DNA of 64,000 bases. Origin: Ceratodon purpureus (taxonomy: Eukaryota; Streptophyta; Bryopsida; Pseudoditrichales; Ditrichaceae). Position 1 is the first letter of the stretch, and each line of letters begins with the position of its first letter. The DNA lies in assembly GCA_014871385.1 (NCBI GenBank), contig CM026426.1:93437315-93501314 (forward strand). The letters run 5' to 3'. Below, one piece after another: positions 1-11,250 of the stretch. The notes beneath the pieces are model-generated. The model did not search any database. It had not been told where the DNA came from and worked only from the letters and a program-made list of their open reading frames with translations. Made by a program: the position numbers and the translations under genes.

Positions 1-139
1 AACACGCCATTTCAAGAATATCGGAGAACTCGCAATGGTTTTCGAAGGTTACCTTGAGAGAATTTGCCAAAACAACAGAGGAACGATTGGTGGACTCGGA
101 CATCTTATTAACCGTTTCAGAGATACACACAACTGGCCC

Positions 140-420
140 ACTCCCATCGAGCACTACTGCGTGGGCCAACCGCGGGGACGGCCGTGCTTCACCCCGCGGT
201 CGGAGGCTGCAGCGGCCTGGTCGGCCACGCCTTTACACGCCGACGGCCCTTCCGACCGCGGGGACGGCCGCGGCCGTCCCCGCGTGGACGGATGTCGTCC
301 GCAGCCGTAGGATCTTCTCGGCGGAGAAGATCCGACGGCCGTGGGCGACGGCCGTCCACGCGGGGTCGGCCGTGGCCGTCCCCGGGGACGGCCGGGGGGG
401 GGAGGGTCGAAGGAACTCCC
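140..420. repeat. GC-rich outer block of hAT copy A
   Basis: Dense repetition of GGGGACGGCCGT and its complement makes many overlapping short hairpins. All six frames are open for a few hundred bases only because stop codons are rare in such sequence, so the ORFs here are not credible genes. The flanking sequence at 480-700 is homologous to the arm of hAT copy B. Confidence 0.6.
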
Positions 421-619
421 CTCCCCTTGTGTTTACTCTTCTCTCCTCCCCCCTCTCCTCCCCTACTCTCTCCCCTCCTTCTTGTCCCAAACAATCCCAC
501 TTGGGATTGTTTGGACAGCATATCTCCTACAAATGGAAAATTCAGACATATCGCGGATATTGTGGGGAATGTCCTGAAGATCCTGTGATCGGGGAGGTGG
601 GGTCGACGTTTGAAATTGG

Positions 620-3105
620 GATCCAATGAACTATGTGATATTTTGGTTCTTTGGGGGTGGATAACCCCCTAGGATCTACAAATAATGTGAACACGTTTAT
701 GAAGAAGAATAAATATCCCATTGAATGGAAAGAACCGTAAACATTGTGGGTATACTAAAACAGTTTTTACCAATTGTCACTTAAATAAACGAAGTTACCC
801 ATGTTTTAGCATACGGTAATGAATTAACATTTTATACTAACGAATCAAAAGAGTAAATGTCAACAACGAGATGATAAGAGGAACATCGCAGAGAGAATGC
901 ACTAGAAGTAATTCAACGCATAAATTGATGTACACACTTGGTTTTTCATGCGGTGCAACTTACGTTTAAATGGTTAAGAGATTTGCATTTATATTTCACC
1001 GGTTTACGGTTTCATAAATCTCTTAGAAATATAGATCCAATTTCTTCTCGAATAGTGGTATACAATGAAAATATTTATATAGATTCTTTGACTCTAACTT
1101 TTTATGGAATGATTTACCACAGTTTTATTTCTTTAATTTTACATACTCTCGTTCTTTAGTATTATGATAAAATCAAAAATAAAAACATAAATAGTAGTTT
1201 AGATTATGAGAGAAACTGGAGATAATAATAAATTAAAAAAAACCAAAATAAACATTCAATTCATGGGAGGAATAAAACTCAAATCATTGTTTTCATAACA
1301 AATGGTCCAATTCTAATTTCTCATGCCTGGTTTAGAGTTATATGAAATATAAAAACTCTCCTTGCACTTTAATGTCTTTTATTTTACACACTTCCATACT
1401 GTAGTACTGTGTTAACATTAAAAAAAAAAAAAATCACTAGCTCACATTATGAGATGAGGAAGGGATAATAGTAAAAAACAAAACAAAAACACAAAACATT
1501 CAATCGTCACTGAATAATGCCAATTTGTGAACGACTAAAATTGAAATCATTGTTTTTATAAACAATTCTAGTTTCCCACGCCCAGAATTGAGTTGTAACT
1601 TATATGAAATAAAATAAACAAATTAGGTAACACATTTACATTATATACTATAGGCATATATGTTTATTCATATACACTTTAACGTAAATATAAATATGGA
1701 ATTGGATTCTAACTTGTACAATGTATAGTATATACGTACAAAAGTAATCACTTACTAATGACACAATGAGAGAATTTAACAAACACGATAATTCATAGAG
1801 ACACATAGACTATACTGTACCAAGGAAAAATTAAAAAGTCACGACGTGAAATACTTGGAGCTACAAGTACGGAAATAAAATTATTACAAGAAAACGTATA
1901 TTGACGGGACATAATTTTAGAAATATATATATATTATTGGAATACTAAAAATACTGATGAACGATGTTTGGTAGGGTGGTATTGTTTCAAAATAGTAATT
2001 AATTAAATTAATGAACAACACAAAGAACAAGAGGTTTGAGGACGGATATGAATATTAGAACTATAACGACGACGGGTGTAATATTAAGAAATAACGTATC
2101 GATACACTTGGGGAAAGCTGTGAAGTAGAAGTATATTCATAAGTAAACAAATGAGTGAACCATCAAAATAATAGACGAAAAAAAAAATAGTTTGAGAAAG
2201 AAAGTATAGAAATTATAATTATTAGAAGAAATAGAAGTCGGCCATGATGTAGTGATACATGGAGAGTTCAAAACGTATATATGAAAGAGGGGTACAGTAC
2301 TCAATAAAAACTAAAGCAGTAGGGTACATCTAGTAGAATATAATTCAAAACTAAAGCAGTAGGGTAGAATTAGTAAAATGGTGGAATAGTGGTCGAATTA
2401 GTAAAATATACTTTAACATGGGTCATGGAGGAAATAAATCGAAATACGAACGTTCGAAACGATATGAAAGGAGGAAATTCACGAAATGACATTTATGGAG
2501 CTTAAAGGGTTGGAGTCGTAGATTAGACAAATTAGACGTTAAAAAAAGGGCATAAACTAGGGGGGAATAAACATAGAGGAAAATAAAGAAGAAGTGAATG
2601 AAAACCATATTCGAAAGTGGAAATTGTATAGAGGGAGGAACGTTAAAAGTACATAAAGAGATGGTAACTCGAATTAAATTGAGAATATGAGGCCGTTTAA
2701 TGAAAGTATAATAGAAGTACTTATGTATTTAAAAAAACAAAAATTCAAAGCGGAGAATAAGAAGACTGAGAACTATTAAGATTACAATTTCTGAAACAAG
2801 TTTAGGTGAGTTCGATTTCTGCAAGGAACTTCTGGAGTGCGATGGTAGACAGCATGAAATGCGTACGATAGAAACAACAGAAATAATGATTCGAATAAAT
2901 GACACATACATTAACTTCGGTGGAGCGTACGGAATAATGACTCGTTGAAGAATTTAGATGCTTTGCATACCATGAAGTATTTTAATTCATGTTTACATTA
3001 ACTGCTGTTCTCATTTTAATTAGTGAAAGAAATTAACAGGTTTAGTTTAATATGTGGTCGGAAGATGTAGCATTATATGTTTTTATCATTTGTATTTAAA
3101 AAAAG
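620..3105. other. AT-rich arm of hAT copy A, no gene seen
   Basis: About 2.5 kb of AT-rich DNA. The only ORFs are under 75 codons and of low complexity. Bases 530-700 align in reverse with 33130-33290 of copy B. A 20-bp sequence beginning AAAACTAAAGCAG recurs at about 2307 and 2348. No RNA gene or further coding signal is seen. Confidence 0.5.
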
Positions 3106-3107
3106 GA

Positions 3108-3640
3108 GGGGGGGGGGGGGGGGGAAATTTCCCGCGGCGGCGCCGGCCTCGTCCCCACGGTCGGGGGCCGTCTCCACGGCCGTGGGCCGTCTCCGCGAGG
3201 GGCTGTCCGCGGGGACGGCCCTTTGACCTCGGCCGTGATCGAACGGCCGTCACCTTGGAGACGGCCCCGATCGGACGGCCGCGGGCTGTGGCCGACGGGG
3301 CCGTCTCCAAGGCCGTCAAGAAGGCCGTCTCCGCGTCCGTCCCCGCGGGGTCGGCCGCCATCGGAGGGCCGCAAGCCGCCCTCTTGGGGGCCGCCTCCAA
3401 GGCCGTCCCCTCGGCGACGGCCTTCATCGGGCGGTCGTCGCCGAGGAGACGGCCCGATCGGACGGCCGCGGAGGCACGGGCCTCCGCGGCCGTCACCGTG
3501 GCCCCCGACCCGAGGGCCCCCAACAGCCGTCGTCAAGTTCGGGACGACGGCCATTGGCCGCGGCCGTAGGATCGTGGGGCGACGGCCCCAGGCTCGGGGG
3601 GACGGCCGTAGGGTTGACGGCCGTCCCCCACTTCCTCACT
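3108..3640. repeat. GC-rich inner block of hAT copy A
   Basis: A long G tract (about 3108-3124) is followed by 500 bp of GACGGCC/GGCCGTC words in both orientations. The same G-tract-plus-GC block precedes the RING gene in copy B (29810-30420, reversed), so it is a conserved part of the element. Overlapping ORFs in several frames here reflect composition. Confidence 0.6.
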
Positions 3641-3855
3641 TCACTCTCCTTAATAGTCCCTCTCCTATTGCTACAGTTTCCCAATTCACTTAGGAGCTTG
3701 TTGGTACGTGCGGGTCAGGAGATGGGGGTCCCTTTTTATTGTTGGGGGGGGAGTTTTTGAATTTTCTGTATTGATTATTTTGTAAACCGTCATTTATCAA
3801 CTCCTTGTTTTCTTTAAAACAAAACCATTACGTTTTTGTTTAAAACGAGGTTACT

Positions 3856-6738
3856 ATGGCGGATCCGGAACATGATGAGATTGGAGGAACCGGGAAGAGG
3901 AACAGGCCAAAGGGAACGTGCCACAACTTTTCTTGGGAGATCCTAGACAACAAAAACATTGTAGCAGAAGAAGGCTTGGAATCTGTAGGGGAGATTTTCT
4001 GGACTTTCAAGGAGTGCAAGAAGTATGTGAAGATGTATCACATTGACAAGTTGTGGCCCCGAGAAGAACACGAGATGAACACACAGACTTTTACTTGCAA
4101 GCCCTGGTCATGCATGGATGACCATTTCTTGCATCGGGCATATGAAGTCTGGACTACTATGTTTGGGCAACGTAAGCCCAGCAAAGGCCATTTCAATTAT
4201 ACCATTTGCAGTATGGTATATGCGGAGCTAATATTGAAGCGGAAGATTAGTTGGTGTACGTACCCCACTACGAAAGACAGGCCGTTGCAAAGTGGATGGA
4301 TGGTAAGAGACATTCCGGATTTATATCTGATCGATCCTTTGCAAGCAAAGAAGGTTGTAGCGGAGTTCCGAAAGCGGCAGTGGCCACATCTAAAGAGCTT
4401 TCCGAAGAATGAAGTAAAAAAATTACAGAATGAAACTCCGCATCGTCCAGAGGAAAAGAAGCCCGTTGCCATTACCAATGTGTTCGCTACGATGTTCCCC
4501 GTTGCCACAGAAATTAATGTCCCTACTATTCCTAGAGCAGACCTGGGAATCACGGTGAAATCTTCCAACGATACAAAGGGCAAGGCAGCCGTAGATGAGG
4601 TGGAAGTGGAGGTGGACAATGACTGTTCAACACATCTTACGGCTGCGGAAGCTGGATGCTCCAACCCTCAATCAGTGGATGATGGTCCAAGTTCCTTGGC
4701 AATAGTAAAAGTGCGTACCGAAGAGGATAGCACAAAGGATGCAGTCCATTCCATTTCGGAGATTATGGAGCTGGTGAAGTCGATGCCAAACAACGAATCA
4801 TTGAAGGAGTTACTAGATTTTAGCATCAAATTGACGGAGGTGTCCTCTGATGAACAGCGTGGAGGCTTAGAGAATACCACGGAGGGAGACGCTGCAGGAA
4901 AAACCACGGAGAAAGTGCAACAAATTCATAATGTGTTGAAGATTGCACACACCCTGAAAGAAGGGGCTTCCGTATTAGGCGCTATGGCACCAGATTTCAT
5001 AAATATGGCTCATGCATTTGGAAGTATCACTCCAGGCATGATACAGGGTGCCCTCGGCTTTGAGACTTTGGCATCTTCCATTAAGCCTCTTCTGGAAGAC
5101 CGTGTGAAATTAGGCAAAGAGAACGTGGCCCTGAGTAAGGATTTAATGGATGCAACGGAACAAATCAAGAGTTTGACTAGAAGGTTGGACCATGTGAAGA
5201 TGAATTTTTATGCACAATTGGAAGAGTGCAAAATCTACCACCCGGTAGATAAGGAGAAAAACAAAACAAAAGAAGTGAAGCCTACGGTGAAGAAGGAAGT
5301 GGTGAAGGTGGAAGGAAAGGATCGTATTATTGAAGTACTGAGCGATGGTGAGGATTCCGATGACCTTGGCCTTTCTAAATATTCAAATAAAAGTGGAGAT
5401 GGGGCCACACAAGGGATGGCGTCTCAGAAGTCTAAAATGACATCTAGTCCAGTTCCATTGGACATTGGCTCTAGCCAAGCAACACCAAGACATGAGGATA
5501 GAGGAAAAGGGCCAATGGATGATTCAAAAGAATTAGAAATTCTTTTACGGGATATGGAGGTGGCTAGAAGGGAAAGAGACGAGGCCCGTACGGAACTGGA
5601 AAGGCTGAAGACCACCATACAGATGGTAGATGATACACCATCTTCCATAAGGGCATTATCATGGCTTGGTTGGGTCCACAAACTACGAGATAAGGAGACA
5701 ATAGTCTCTAGAGCACAACAGGATATGAAGAAAAGTGCAATTACTTCCATGGATGTCGAAGAAGCTATCCAATCATCTTTACAGAAGTATAACGAGGCAG
5801 CAGCCAAGGGCCGCGAGAATGCTACAAAAATCACGATATGGCGCGATGTAGGAGAAATGATAGAGCGCACATTACATAGTTCCAAAAATAAAGAAGGGGT
5901 CATTGACTGGGCACTAGAGGTCGAGGAGGGGTGGATGCCGTACGATGTACTATCATCTCATTTGGATGAATCGAAACGTGTGGTTATTCATACCCGCAAA
6001 CCGTCGGAGGAATATTCGAAGGAGACGTGTCCCATCTGTCAACAATATTTTGGGCCGGAAGGGGCCTTTGAGATGGGAAATTGTAATCACAAGTTCCACA
6101 TAACCTGCATCGCGAAGGCTGCTTTAAACAACAAACAGTGTGTTATGTGTGGCTTCCCAATTAGTTCACGTTTTTACGAGATGCTGGGACTACAACACGT
6201 GATGCCGCCTGGGCATGAGTTTGATCGGTGGAATTTACCACTAGACCAACTACCTAAGAAAGAGCTGAATTATTATGATTGGGGCAAATCACTGGCTTGG
6301 AACCCGGAGACAATGACTCACCAACTATCTACGGCTAACAATGCCGAAATGGACGATCTTTCATGGATGACACACGACTACGAGGTGGAGATGAGGGCAC
6401 GTGAAATTCCGGATGCCAAGGACCGAGAGTTTTTTTGTAAGAACTTCGGTGGACATTGGAGTATACATGACAATCGCTTCTTCCGGTTTCCAAAACCGGA
6501 AGTTGTGGTAGATGCCGACGGTAAGAGAAGAGAAGTAGAACGGGACTATGGCCAACTTGATGAGTACAAGATGTATGACAGAACCCCGGTTGGGAGGGCA
6601 CTTGTATTGGCCAAACTAGAAGAAGCCATTCAGCATCGTCGCACTTTTACAGAGGAATCCTTCAAATATTCGGACCTAGACTACTGGGTGATCATTAAGA
6701 AGTCTGACGATGCTCTTCAGAAAATAGTTTGCGACTAG
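3856..6738 (+). CDS. RING-H2 zinc-finger protein carried by hAT copy A
   Basis: A single uninterrupted ORF of 960 codons starting at the ATG at 3856, the first ATG after the conserved leader shared with copy B. Residues 1-180 form an unrecognised N-terminal region. Residues 225-300 are acidic and Ser-rich. A coiled coil rich in Glu/Arg lies near 561-595. A clear RING-H2 finger begins at residue 725 (CPIC, then CNHKFHITC, then CVMC), the C3H2C3 pattern typical of E3 ubiquitin ligases. The 160 residues after it are conserved in copy B. The terminal TAG replaces a Trp codon found in copy B, and the same frame continues to 7026, so the native protein was probably about 1056 residues. It faces the transposase gene, and a role as a transposition accessory or host-modifying ligase is inference. 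Confidence 0.75.
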   Translation: MADPEHDEIGGTGKRNRPKGTCHNFSWEILDNKNIVAEEGLESVGEIFWTFKECKKYVKMYHIDKLWPREEHEMNTQTFTCKPWSCMDDHFLHRAYEVWTTMFGQRKPSKGHFNYTICSMVYAELILKRKISWCTYPTTKDRPLQSGWMVRDIPDLYLIDPLQAKKVVAEFRKRQWPHLKSFPKNEVKKLQNETPHRPEEKKPVAITNVFATMFPVATEINVPTIPRADLGITVKSSNDTKGKAAVDEVEVEVDNDCSTHLTAAEAGCSNPQSVDDGPSSLAIVKVRTEEDSTKDAVHSISEIMELVKSMPNNESLKELLDFSIKLTEVSSDEQRGGLENTTEGDAAGKTTEKVQQIHNVLKIAHTLKEGASVLGAMAPDFINMAHAFGSITPGMIQGALGFETLASSIKPLLEDRVKLGKENVALSKDLMDATEQIKSLTRRLDHVKMNFYAQLEECKIYHPVDKEKNKTKEVKPTVKKEVVKVEGKDRIIEVLSDGEDSDDLGLSKYSNKSGDGATQGMASQKSKMTSSPVPLDIGSSQATPRHEDRGKGPMDDSKELEILLRDMEVARRERDEARTELERLKTTIQMVDDTPSSIRALSWLGWVHKLRDKETIVSRAQQDMKKSAITSMDVEEAIQSSLQKYNEAAAKGRENATKITIWRDVGEMIERTLHSSKNKEGVIDWALEVEEGWMPYDVLSSHLDESKRVVIHTRKPSEEYSKETCPICQQYFGPEGAFEMGNCNHKFHITCIAKAALNNKQCVMCGFPISSRFYEMLGLQHVMPPGHEFDRWNLPLDQLPKKELNYYDWGKSLAWNPETMTHQLSTANNAEMDDLSWMTHDYEVEMRAREIPDAKDREFFCKNFGGHWSIHDNRFFRFPKPEVVVDADGKRREVERDYGQLDEYKMYDRTPVGRALVLAKLEEAIQHRRTFTEESFKYSDLDYWVIIKKSDDALQKIVCD

Positions 6739-7026
6739 AGAAGGGCACTTCGTGCGGAGGATAATTCCTCTTGTTGGTCACGCAATAGGATTGAGAAGAT
6801 TGTGCAAGAAACAGTAGCCAAGATTGAGAAGGCAAAGGAGTTGTGGAACGGGAAGAATTCCAAGAAGCGCAATCGAGACAACCCTTATGAAGATGACCCC
6901 GAATGGGGGGAAGATAATCGTCGTTCTTTGGATCGCGTGGAAGAAGAATATCGATCGGGGGGTACGATTACACATCCAAGCCAGCGACGCCAAACTCGGA
7001 GGTCAAATGCAAACAATGGATGTTGA
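6739..7026 (+). pseudogene. Severed 3' end of the RING-H2 gene, copy A
   Basis: This in-frame continuation after the TAG at 6736-6738 is homologous to the C-terminus in copy B (shared MVAKIEKA-like and PYEDD-like stretches). It ends at TGA 7024-7026. The single Trp-to-TAG change separates it from the upstream 960 codons. Confidence 0.65.
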
Positions 7027-7499
7027 GTACAGTATTTTCGTTGGACATGGTACCCGCATTACTACGGTCAATGTGACAATACACTGGGTGATAGTCGTAT
7101 TTAGAGCAGTATATATATATATATATATTGGTTGCGGAGCCGGGTGTATGGACTTTACACTACTTCTATATGTACTTGCAAAAATTACCTCTGATTTTAA
7201 TACAATTTCATTTATGTTTTCTCAGAGTTGCATTTGTGTTGAAAGAATTGTTAGTACTTAGATGCATCGAACTTCATATGTAGATTTTGTACATTCATTA
7301 CGAGAAAGAAATTGCGAGAAGTACAATCAAAGTAAACATAAGTACACAACGCGGAGGACAATATTGAGGATGCAAGCACCAGCGCTTAAAAGTTAAATGT
7401 ATATGATATGATAATGGTTTTCTAGAAATGGACATTCATAAAAGAGTAGCATTCTAGGGTGCTGCACCGGAAATGCTGCCTTCTAACTATCGTGCACAA
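7027..7499. other. Intergenic gap between convergent genes of hAT copy A
   Basis: AT-rich spacer holding the 3' ends of two convergent genes, with a short TA run near 7111-7128. No other gene is seen. Confidence 0.4.
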
Positions 7500-10400
7500 T
7501 CACGCCACATAATCGCTGTCGTCCTTCACTTCGGCCCCACTAGGACCGGAAGAATCGTATTCGTCATCGCCATCGCTCTCGCGTACCTTCTTCACCCTCG
7601 CCTTAGTCTTCTTCTTTGACTCGTATGGGTTCAGGAATTTCTTTGGGCCATTTGGGTCATCCAAAGGAGTTTTTGGCCTCCCTGGATTGAAAACCAACAC
7701 CTTCTGAGTCTTGTCTACAGCCTTTCGCTTGGACGTGGCTCTAGCAGGGGGTTTCTCAGGAAATATGTCCGGATTTCCCAAAGCCAACTTCGGCCCAAAG
7801 AGATGCCCAATTGGAAGTCCGTCATCAGTAGAAAGGAGGCCCGGGTCCGCTTCTCGGGTTCGGACCAATCTCTTCCTACATTTCTCCGCTACTTCAGCAG
7901 CCTTAGCATCTGCCTTCATTTTTTTAGACAACTCAACCAACCTCGTGGACGATTCGAACCCACCAACTTGGACCCTAGTCTTTGAGGTTCCAAACAATGT
8001 CCGAGATGCACCCGATACGGGTATGGGCACATCCTCCTTTGTAGTGGGTGGAACCATATCGTCCTTGAGGCGGTTGAAGTTTGGAGAAACAACCTTAGAA
8101 GTATCAATGGTGGGGTCTCCCTCCTTCTTTGGTACGACCAAATCCACGGTAGTATGAGAGGATCCTCTCAGGAGAATCTTATCACTGTTTAATAAACTGT
8201 CTCCATTCAGAAAAGAGGCAAGAGGAATCGTATCCTCCTCGTTGGTACCTTCTTCTTCGACATCATCATACTCGAAAGCACGCTCCATCGGCGCAGGAGA
8301 ACAACGGGATTTTCCTTTCGGAGACACCTCGAGGTCGTCGACTAGGGCCTCAATAGGGGGGTCAATTGATAGATCGGCAAAGGGTAGATCAACATCAGAC
8401 TCACTAGAGTAGTCAACGTCCTCGGTTTCCACGGCCTTCGGATCCTCCTTCCCCTCCAACTCCCCATAGAACCTCCCTAAGGCACTCAACTTGGACTGGG
8501 AAATTATCTTGGAATTTGTATACACAAACACGAGGTCATTAGCCCTCTCCGGAAGTAAACGGTTTCGCTTCCTGTCGTGGACAAAGGAGTAGCTACTCCA
8601 ATTCCGCTCGCATGAAGAAGAAGACAACGGCTGAGCTAAAATCCTCTTTGCAATTGGGGAAATGAATTTACCAGCAGATCCATATATATCCCACCAACCA
8701 GAAGGCGGCAATTGTGCCTTAGATGAGTCACGGACATCATGAAACGGAGGGTAACCTTCACAAAATGCCAAGAACTCTTCAATGACCACTTCCTTCAATG
8801 TAGGAGGAGCCATCGACAACAAGACCTCCTTCGCCGATGCCATTGCATCAGTATCATTGTGAAGGTCCTCATCGTCAATTAGATAAGGGTTTAGAAGCGC
8901 AGCAGCACACTGTAAGGGTGATTTGACCATGGCTTTATGCTCGTAGAATGAGTCCTCGCACAAATCAGCATTGTCAGAGTCTAGTTTGAAGGGCTCAAGG
9001 CGTAAAGAGCGAACATGCTTCTTAAGGTTGCGGATAACAAGGTACGCTTTTCTCAATGCCAATTCCTTTGCATCAAACTCTCGGAGGGCGTATACAACGG
9101 GACTCGTCATCCACTCGAAGTTTGTACATTGCTCCCAGAAAAGTCATCCAAGACAACCGTCTTGACATGGCGTGAGATCTTCGCTTTGTCACGGGCAGAT
9201 AAGGTCTTCTTCGTTTCATAGTTTCTCCAGACAGGATCTACAACGCTTTGCTCCAATGCTCCTCGAACCTTCAGTAAACGCGAAATCATAATGTAGTGCA
9301 ATGCAAACCTAGTCTGACCAGGCATCAGCAAGCTAAGTTTTGCCTCGTGCTTTCGAAATACCGAGAGTGGCATTTGCCTTATCTTTATGAACTTAACCAA
9401 GTTCTTAGCCCGATCAAGGAGCTCCTTCACCCACTTCATCTTACTCCAATCCTCCAACAAAAGGTCCATCGCCTGGGCAGCACATCCTTGGACAAATATG
9501 GATGGATAGAGTGCTTGGACCAACTTTCCAGCATTAAGCATCACCGGAGCATTATCGTAGCATACTTGAATGATGTTCTGTTCTCCAACTTGTTGGATAA
9601 ACTTCTCAATGACGGTCGCTACGAAAACGGCATCCTTCTCTTTCCCACTCGTGTCAACGGCTCCCAAGAATAACTCACCAGCAAGAGATACCAGCATTGC
9701 GTTTATTAGAGGGCGACTGCTAACAGAAGTCCACCCATCCAGGGCCAACGTTCCCCCGTACTTCCTAACACTTGAAAAAATCCTATCATTCAAGGAAGTC
9801 TCCAAATCAGTCCTTGCTTGGGCTAGTAAATTTGTTCGGAGATGGTGGAAAGATGGAGGTGTGTATGATCTCTTGATGTTGGACGTCTTCAACACCGCGT
9901 CCTTGAAAGAGGCACTCCGAGCCACGTTAAACGAGATACTGTTCTCGTAAAAACATGTGGCCCATGCTTTGTCGCATTCCCGCCTCTGAGTCTCTTCGAA
10001 GCCCTCTTGAAGGGTAGATTGCCTCTTTGCCTTCAAAGGAGGAAACGGTCCACTACCTTCCGCCGGAAGAGTGGAAATGAAAGGTACACCCTCACCAAAT
10101 AAAACGGGTTCATTCTTCGGAGTTGAAACCCGGGATCCAGAACATGAGTCCACATCCATGGGAGTGTTTACTCTCGGGGATATATTGCTACGAGTCACGG
10201 GGAAGTACTCTGCTCCGACATGAATATTCTGGAGTCGTTGGGGAAGTTGCCACCGCAATTCTTGAACAAGGACAGTATAGCGGGTGACAATTTAGTGCAA
10301 CGACCTACTCCACTAGTCCGTATCCCTAGAACTTTGTCATAGCCCAAATGACTGAGCATCCGCTCAATCCTCTTTGCGAAAGTGTTCTTGCATAGCATAC

Positions 10401-10587
10401 ATTGAACCATCTCAGTCTTCTTCTTCTCCGCATCGATCATATGGACTTCGGTATACCATGGGGAGTAACTTTTAGACGCCATTGGTGCACTTGATAGATC
10501 GCCCGGAAAAACTTCAGAAAATCGGGGTACCACGTCCTCAAGAGAACTAGAGCCTCCGAAGAAGCTCCAATTCAACACACTTTTCAA
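7500..10587 (-). pseudogene. hAT-family transposase, copy A, two single-base frameshifts
   Basis: Three minus-strand ORFs join into one transposase. 10587-10195 has a BED-like finger (CMLC with a following His, about 10338-10410). 10258-9107 has a DUF659-like core with the first Asp in LALDGWTS (about 9735) and the second in CYDNAPVM (about 9550). 9110-7500 has the hAT dimerisation domain with the catalytic-type Glu in SSSCERNWS (about 8605). Comparison with copy B shows one base missing near 10210 and one near 9130, each breaking the frame. The usual CxxH motif reads GCAAQ here, so His is lost, whereas copy B keeps CAH. After the dimerisation domain come about 340 further residues, acidic then Lys-rich, which most hAT transposases lack. 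Confidence 0.85.
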
Positions 10588-10805
10588 CGCCGCCGTTCAC
10601 CATGCAACAGATACACACGTATATTAGTGCAACTAGAAGCACATGGAGTACAATTCAGAAGTCTAATGCCAACTTCCAGGAGGGGTCTTTTATACCCATC
10701 CCATGAAATGCCAAGGGGTAAGCCCTAAAAATCAAGGGAGGACGGCCGTCGAGGCCGTAAGTCAAGCGAGGGGCCTTCCGATCATGGATTGTCACGGCCA
10801 ACGAA

Positions 10806-11070
10806 GGGGCCGTCGCCGGGGACGGCCCCCCCCTCCGCGGCGACGGCAAGGGGCCGTCGCCGGGGACGGCCCCCCCCACCGTGGCAACGGCAAGGGGCCG
10901 TCTCCGGGGACAGCCCCCCCCTCCGCGGCGACGGCAAAGGCCGTCGCCGGGGACGGCCCCCCCCACCGCGGCGACGGCAAGGGGCCGTCGCCAGGGACGG
11001 CCCCCCCCCACCCCGGCGACGGCAAGGGGCTGTCGCCGGGGACGGCCCCTTCCCGACGCGGCCGACGGCC
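10806..11070. repeat. 44-bp GC-rich tandem array, six units
   Basis: Units begin at about 10806, 10850, 10894, 10938, 10981 and 11026 (spacing 43-45). Each contains GGCCGTC, a short spacer, then GACGGCC, so every unit can fold into a hairpin, followed by a run of 6-9 C. The array is subterminal in hAT copy A and may serve as a transposase-binding array (inference). ORFs across it are compositional. Confidence 0.85.
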
Positions 11071-11204
11071 CCCCCCGCTCCGCGGCGACGGCCGCACCCT
11101 CCCCGCAACCCCTCCCCCACGTAGAAGGTGTGGTTTCACCCCGGGGTGAAACCTATGCGGGTGATTTTTTTTTTCTAAGTCACAGGACGTCCTCTGGCGC
11201 TGGC

Positions 11205-11250
11205 GGACGTCCCCACGTCCGGAGCGTTCCGGACGACCGTGACAACCCTG
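11205..11250. repeat. Right terminus of hAT copy A
   Basis: Read inward it begins CAGGGTTGTCACGG and then contains the palindrome GTCCGGAACGCTCCGGAC. The corresponding end of copy B at 22209 begins CAGAGTTATTAGGACGG. Both copies then share GTGACTTAG plus an A run, and GTTTCA..GTGAAAC. Confidence 0.75.

Larger units (their letters stand above)
1..11250. mobile_element. Large hAT transposon, copy A (left terminus not found)
   Basis: The element carries a RING-H2 gene on + (from 3856) and a hAT transposase on - (to 10587), convergently arranged. Its right end is sharp: read inward from 11250 it starts CAGGGTTGTCACGG, a typical hAT terminus, and is followed by the candidate 8-bp target ATATCACA (11251-11258). 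A homologous inverted copy lies at 22209-33483. Homology with that copy can be followed through both genes and out to about 530-700 (matching 33130-33290 reversed), so at least 10.7 kb belongs to the element. No matching left terminus was seen between 1 and 530, so it is either outside the window or lost. More than 10 kb is very long for a hAT element. Confidence 0.7.

Noticed and set aside
54..629. Overlapping ORFs on both strands (up to 191 codons)
   Set aside because: They lie in GC-rich GGACGGCCGT repeats where stops are rare. The products are Arg/Pro/Gly low complexity in every frame.
3054..3693. Five overlapping ORFs of 130-170 codons
   Set aside because: Same compositional artefact in the inner GC block of hAT copy A.
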